A DNA stretch of 64,000 nucleotides, from the NCBI GenBank assembly GCA_963995505.1, contig OZ023180.1, positions 17,870,689-17,934,688 of the forward strand. Reading direction: 5' to 3'. Position 1 is the first letter of the stretch; each line of letters opens with the position of its first letter. The notes beneath the pieces are model-generated. The model was given only the letters and a program-made list of their open reading frames with translations. It had not been told where the DNA came from and made no database searches. This DNA is from Hypericum androsaemum (taxonomy: Eukaryota > Streptophyta > Magnoliopsida > Malpighiales > Hypericaceae). The translations under genes were made by a program, and so were the position numbers. Below, piece after piece: positions 60,309 through 64,000 of the stretch.

Positions 60309-61980
60309 AAAATGATCACCGGATAGAGTACTAGCTAGATGAAGCAGTCGTGCTTGTATTATTGGTTTTCTTTTTTTATTTTCGAAAAGACCGATGCACG
60401 AGCACACTAGGAAATGGTGCTTGAGATTTGTGGTTGGGGCCTTTGGTGTGGTGGGACTGGAAAGGGAGATCTATTATGGCCCTTTCTTATAGGGCGAAAA
60501 TGCTGGGTACTCTTTTTTTGCAGTGGTTTTCCCTATAAGAATTTTGCCACGGTAGGGTTTCAGGAATGGCACACCGGATAGTAAAATTTTTATAAAATAA
60601 TATTATTAGGATTGAAAAAAATTATTATTTTATAGAAGTTATCATATAAAACAGGTTTACAATTTTGTACTTAGATTTTCTGAAAAAAAGGAGTTATTAA
60701 ATTTTACACGGGACCGAGACTTTTTTTTATAAGTAGATTTTCACTTCTCAAAGAAAACCCCAAAAAATGTTATACCATTCGTACTAAAATACAACATCTG
60801 AGATACGAGATAGACACAAATCATAAACCTATAATAAACACTTTCTACGTACATACCCCGAAAATATTCTGAAGCGACTATGGAGCCCAAATTCTAACCT
60901 GTAAAACACCAAAATCAAGGTAAATATAAATGACAACTAGTCAAATATTTACCCTGGCCAATCACAACTCTCCAAATTATGGGGATCGTGAATTTTAGTT
61001 TGGTAATTTCTCTTTTTCGCTTCCCTAATTTCTTAAAGAATAGTGGAGACTTCTGCATCTCAAGTCATACCTCTTTGGACGGCCAAATTCAATGTTAGAT
61101 TTGCAAGTTCCAACTCTCTTTCCTCGTCTCACAACTTGTTACCTGCCGACTTGTGGGGCTCATCCATGGTTGTCTTGATTGGGGCTTTGATTACCAAATT
61201 TCCTCGTCTTGCACCTCGTTAGCTGTCCACTGAGATGTTATCATTTTAGAAGAGATCACTTTATAAAAATTTTATTGTATCGAAAAATTCAAACATTCTT
61301 ATTTCCTTTTTTAGAATAGAACGTATTAGGACCAAGTGAATTCATCTACGCGGTCAATTTCTTGATTGGTTATATTTATTCACTTGTTTAGTTTTCTTTG
61401 TCTTTAAATAAAGTTCTACCTTTAAAAAAACTGCGGGGGACATGGAAGGTATTTTTTTTGTGTGGAAGGTATTTGTGTATGGTTCTAAGGGAACATTGGT
61501 TCATGGTTTACGCTTTATTAGAACTTGCAGTGTATGGGGAACTCTATATTTTAATGGCACTGACCAAATGGAGGTAATCATAGGAATAAACATAGACGCA
61601 TTAATATAAATATCGCTAATTGTGAATATTATTTTTTTATAATCGTAAAAAATTCACCTAAGAATTGTAGTAAAATTTATTTATTATATATAAAAATTCT
61701 AACATATTGAGAGCAATGATTAAATGGATCTGAAACCTGACCAATATCAAAAGGATCGATAAAAATGCAACAAAAAAGTGTTCATTAGTGCATGAGTCGG
61801 ATTTTATACGGTGCATCACTAAAATGGTTTCAAAACTACTGATCTCATGTAACTGAAGATGCGGGTATAATTTTGCTCGACAGAGAATTTAATAAGTTAG
61901 TTCTAAAAAGAGAATTTAATAAGCTTAATCTTTTCGCCGAACGCCGCACCTGGGAACTGCTGTAATTTGTCGCTTAGTCG
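60309..61980. other. upstream region of LBD16-like gene and spacer
   Basis: AT-rich; no gene. AGAGAATTTAATAAG occurs twice within 35 bases at 61884-61925. Confidence 0.5.
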
Positions 61981-62318
61981 CTCACTCCTATCCCCAGCGG
62001 CTAGTGAGCGTTTACAGTCGACCACTTTTTATTAGAAATGAAAATTCAGTCTGATGAAAAACGGTTATCGAGTGAGAGAGGTGAAGTTTCGCTACTAGCC
62101 AAGGAAGAGAGTGAATACATGTGATGGAGGGAAAAGCTTATCCCAATTTTCTTCTTTTTAGTTCACTGTACAAGATTTCTATTTATACTAAGAAACTATA
62201 CACGTGGCTACTTTACTTTTTACATTGGATATGACCCATTTTACTTAAGAAGATCCGCGTCCCAACCCGTTTAGTGAATCTGGGTCATCCACTTCCTTTG
62301 AATACAACTCTTCAAAGA
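61981..62318 (-). repeat. putative 3' UTR/LTR of the right-edge copia element
   Basis: Downstream of the copia stop on the minus strand there is a TATA-like AGTATAAATAG (about 62180-62190). This suggests the U3/R part of a 3' LTR. Neither LTR terminus could be identified, and the partner LTR is outside the window. Confidence 0.35.
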
Positions 62319-62400
62319 ATGCATCAATTCCATCTTCTTCTCCTGCTACGAACTGAATTATGCATCAATTCCATCTTCTTCTCCTGCTACGAACTGAATT
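62319..62400. repeat. 41-bp tandem duplication at the copia stop codon
   Basis: Copies 62319-62359 and 62360-62400 are identical, each starting ATGCATCAATTCC. The duplication shifts frame, and the stop codon used by the polyprotein spans its junction. Confidence 0.92.
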
Positions 62401-64000
62401 TCTACTCCTTGTTCTTCTGCATCATGTTTCATGTTCGTCAATACCCCCTCGTAAGTTGGACTATGAATGTCTAATAGTCCCAACTTACTGCGTAAGTAAG
62501 TAATTCTGGCAGATGACAGATTCTTTGTAAAGATATCTGCCAATTGAAAATCTGTGTTGATATAGAATAGCTTAACCTTCCCTCGTTGAATCTTTTCTCG
62601 TACGAGATGACAATCGATCTCTATATGCTTCGTACGTTCATGGAAGACCGGATTTTCTGCTATATGTATTGCCGATTGACTATCACAGAAAATCAGAGCA
62701 GGTCCGTCAAATAAATTATCCAAGTCTGCGAGCAAGAATGACAACCACTGCACTTCTGATGTTGTATCTGCAAGTGCTCGATATTCTGCTTCTGATGAAG
62801 ATCGAGATATAGTTACTTGCTTCTTTGCCTTCCAAGAAACGAGCGAGTTACCCAAGTAAACACAGTAACCTGTAACTGGTCTCCGTGTATCCTCACAAGC
62901 TGCATAGTCGCTATCTGTATATGCCTTTAACTTACCGTCTGATGCAGCCGAAAAATACAGTCCTAGACCTGGTGTACCTTTGATGTATTTCAACACGTGA
63001 TAAGCAGCTTTTAGATGTACATCCGTAGGCTTTGTCAAAAACTGACTTAGCTGCTGTACTATAAAGCACAAATCAGGTCTAGTTGTTGTGAGATACAACA
63101 ACTTTCCAATAAGTCTTCGATATAAATTAGAATCTTCAATTATCATCTTGCCATCAACTGTTTGCTTGTATATTGGTGTACCATTTTTCTCATAGGCCAA
63201 TGTATCGAGCAGAGTACCAGCCTCCTTGGTTAATTTCACACTTGCATCCATTGGTCCTGCTCGTGGCTTACAACCTAAGAATCCAACATCTTGCAAGATC
63301 TCCATCGCGTATTTCTTTTGTGACAAATGAATTCCATCTGCATTACGTGCCATTTCCAATCCAAGAAAATATTGCAGCTTCCCCAAGTCTTTCAACCTTA
63401 AAGTCTGCTCCAAGTGTGCTTTGGTTGCTGCAATAATAGATTCAGAACTTCCTGCCAATATGATGTCATCAACGTACACCAATAGAACAGTAAAACTGGT
63501 TGCATCCTTCTTGGTGAATAAAGAGTAATCAGTTTTAGCTTGCACATAGCCAAAACTAACCAAAATTGAAGTAAGTTTGGCAAACCACTGCCTACTTGCT
63601 TGCTTCAATCCATACAACGACTTAGTGAGCTTACAAACCTTTCCTTGATCCCCCTCGGCAAGTTCCAATCCTGGTGGAAGTTGCATATAAACCTCTTCTT
63701 GAAGCTCACCATACAAAAACGCATTATTCACATCTAACTGATGAAGTAACCAGCCTTTACTGACAGCTAATGCAACCAGAACTCTGATAGTTGTTAACTT
63801 GGCAACGGGACTAAAAGTCTCAAAGTAATCAATACCAAGAGATTGTGTGTAACCTTGAGCAACAAGTCTGGCTTTGTACCTCTCAATGCTGCCATCAGAC
63901 TTGTGCTTTATTTTAAAAACCCACTTATTACCAATAACCTTCTTGCCAGGAGGTAACCAGGTTAGTTGCCATGTATTATTCTGATCCAGAGCCTGTAACT
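62358..64000 (-). CDS. Ty1/copia polyprotein, RT and RNase H part (runs off right edge)
   Basis: The minus frame is open from 64000 to the stop at 62358-62360 (about 547 codons visible); the N-terminal part is outside the window. In order it shows NKWVFKIKHKSDGSIERYKA and LVAQGYTQ (RT start), QLDVNNAFLYGEL, LYGLKQASRQWF, LLVYVDDIILAG (catalytic YVDD) and LGLEMARNADGIHLSQKKY. Then comes RNase H with YTDSDYAACEDTRRPVTGY, SRSSSEAEYRALA, FCDSQSAIHIAENPVFHERT and ADIFTKNL. There is no internal stop, so it is younger than the other copia elements here. The C-terminus is altered by a 41-bp duplication that supplies the stop. Copia enzymes reverse-transcribe the element RNA in cytoplasmic particles. 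Confidence 0.92.
   Translation of the reverse strand, partial: LQALDQNNTWQLTWLPPGKKVIGNKWVFKIKHKSDGSIERYKARLVAQGYTQSLGIDYFETFSPVAKLTTIRVLVALAVSKGWLLHQLDVNNAFLYGELQEEVYMQLPPGLELAEGDQGKVCKLTKSLYGLKQASRQWFAKLTSILVSFGYVQAKTDYSLFTKKDATSFTVLLVYVDDIILAGSSESIIAATKAHLEQTLRLKDLGKLQYFLGLEMARNADGIHLSQKKYAMEILQDVGFLGCKPRAGPMDASVKLTKEAGTLLDTLAYEKNGTPIYKQTVDGKMIIEDSNLYRRLIGKLLYLTTTRPDLCFIVQQLSQFLTKPTDVHLKAAYHVLKYIKGTPGLGLYFSAASDGKLKAYTDSDYAACEDTRRPVTGYCVYLGNSLVSWKAKKQVTISRSSSEAEYRALADTTSEVQWLSFLLADLDNLFDGPALIFCDSQSAIHIAENPVFHERTKHIEIDCHLVREKIQRGKVKLFYINTDFQLADIFTKNLSSARITYLRSKLGLLDIHSPTYEGVLTNMKHDAEEQGVEIQFVAGEEDGIDA

Overview
This is nuclear DNA of a flowering plant, most likely a eudicot. It is AT-rich and gene-poor, its genes have GT-AG introns, and it is packed with plant LTR retrotransposons, LINEs, SINE-like repeats and long-TIR DNA elements. 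The recognisable proteins are plant-specific (LOB-domain factors, an LHW-type bHLH). The species cannot be read from the sequence. Four genes are well supported, one small gene is plausible, and one ORF is split by a transposon. Everything else is repeat or featureless AT-rich spacer. || Layout. 1-16.2 kb: a small hypothetical gene (2165-2563), then a repeat field. It holds a TRIM-like remnant split by a gag-only Ty3/gypsy-type element (6421-9203, TSD CAATG), probable and certain solo LTRs (9.4 kb, 12.05 kb, 13.2-14.26 kb with TSD ATTCT) and a poly(A)-tailed retroposed ORF with a ~17 bp TSD (15.1-16.2 kb). 16.9-22.5 kb: an 11-exon bHLH gene of the LONESOME HIGHWAY/bHLH155 group, with upstream ORFs in a long leader. 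23.5-30.4 kb: an unidentified minus-strand ORF cut in frame by a decayed Tork-like Ty1/copia element (23820-30166, TSD GCATC); its 5' LTR in turn holds a second gag-only gypsy-type element (24114-26204, TSD CAAGG). 31.9-35.6 kb: an 8-exon class 3 lipase gene. 38.7-43.3 kb: two LINE 3' ends, an internally deleted copia element and a probable gypsy LTR. 44.8-51 kb: minisatellite, a long-TIR DNA element and SINE-like repeats. 51.6-52.3 kb and 59.6-60.3 kb: two convergent LOB-domain genes (LBD17/29-like and LBD16-like), with a GC-rich Pack-MULE-like element between them. 62.0-64 kb: the RT/RNase H end of a younger copia element that runs off the right edge. || How the genes relate. The lipase, LBD17/29-like and LBD16-like genes occur in the same relative order as I recall for Arabidopsis AT2G42450-AT2G42440-AT2G42430, so this looks like conserved microsynteny stretched by transposons. 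In Arabidopsis, LBD16 and its relatives act downstream of auxin response factors in lateral-root initiation, and LHW-type bHLH proteins control root vascular divisions. That the bHLH gene lies next to the LBD block is noted but not claimed to be functional. I see no prokaryotic genes, CRISPR arrays, rRNA or convincing tRNA genes.
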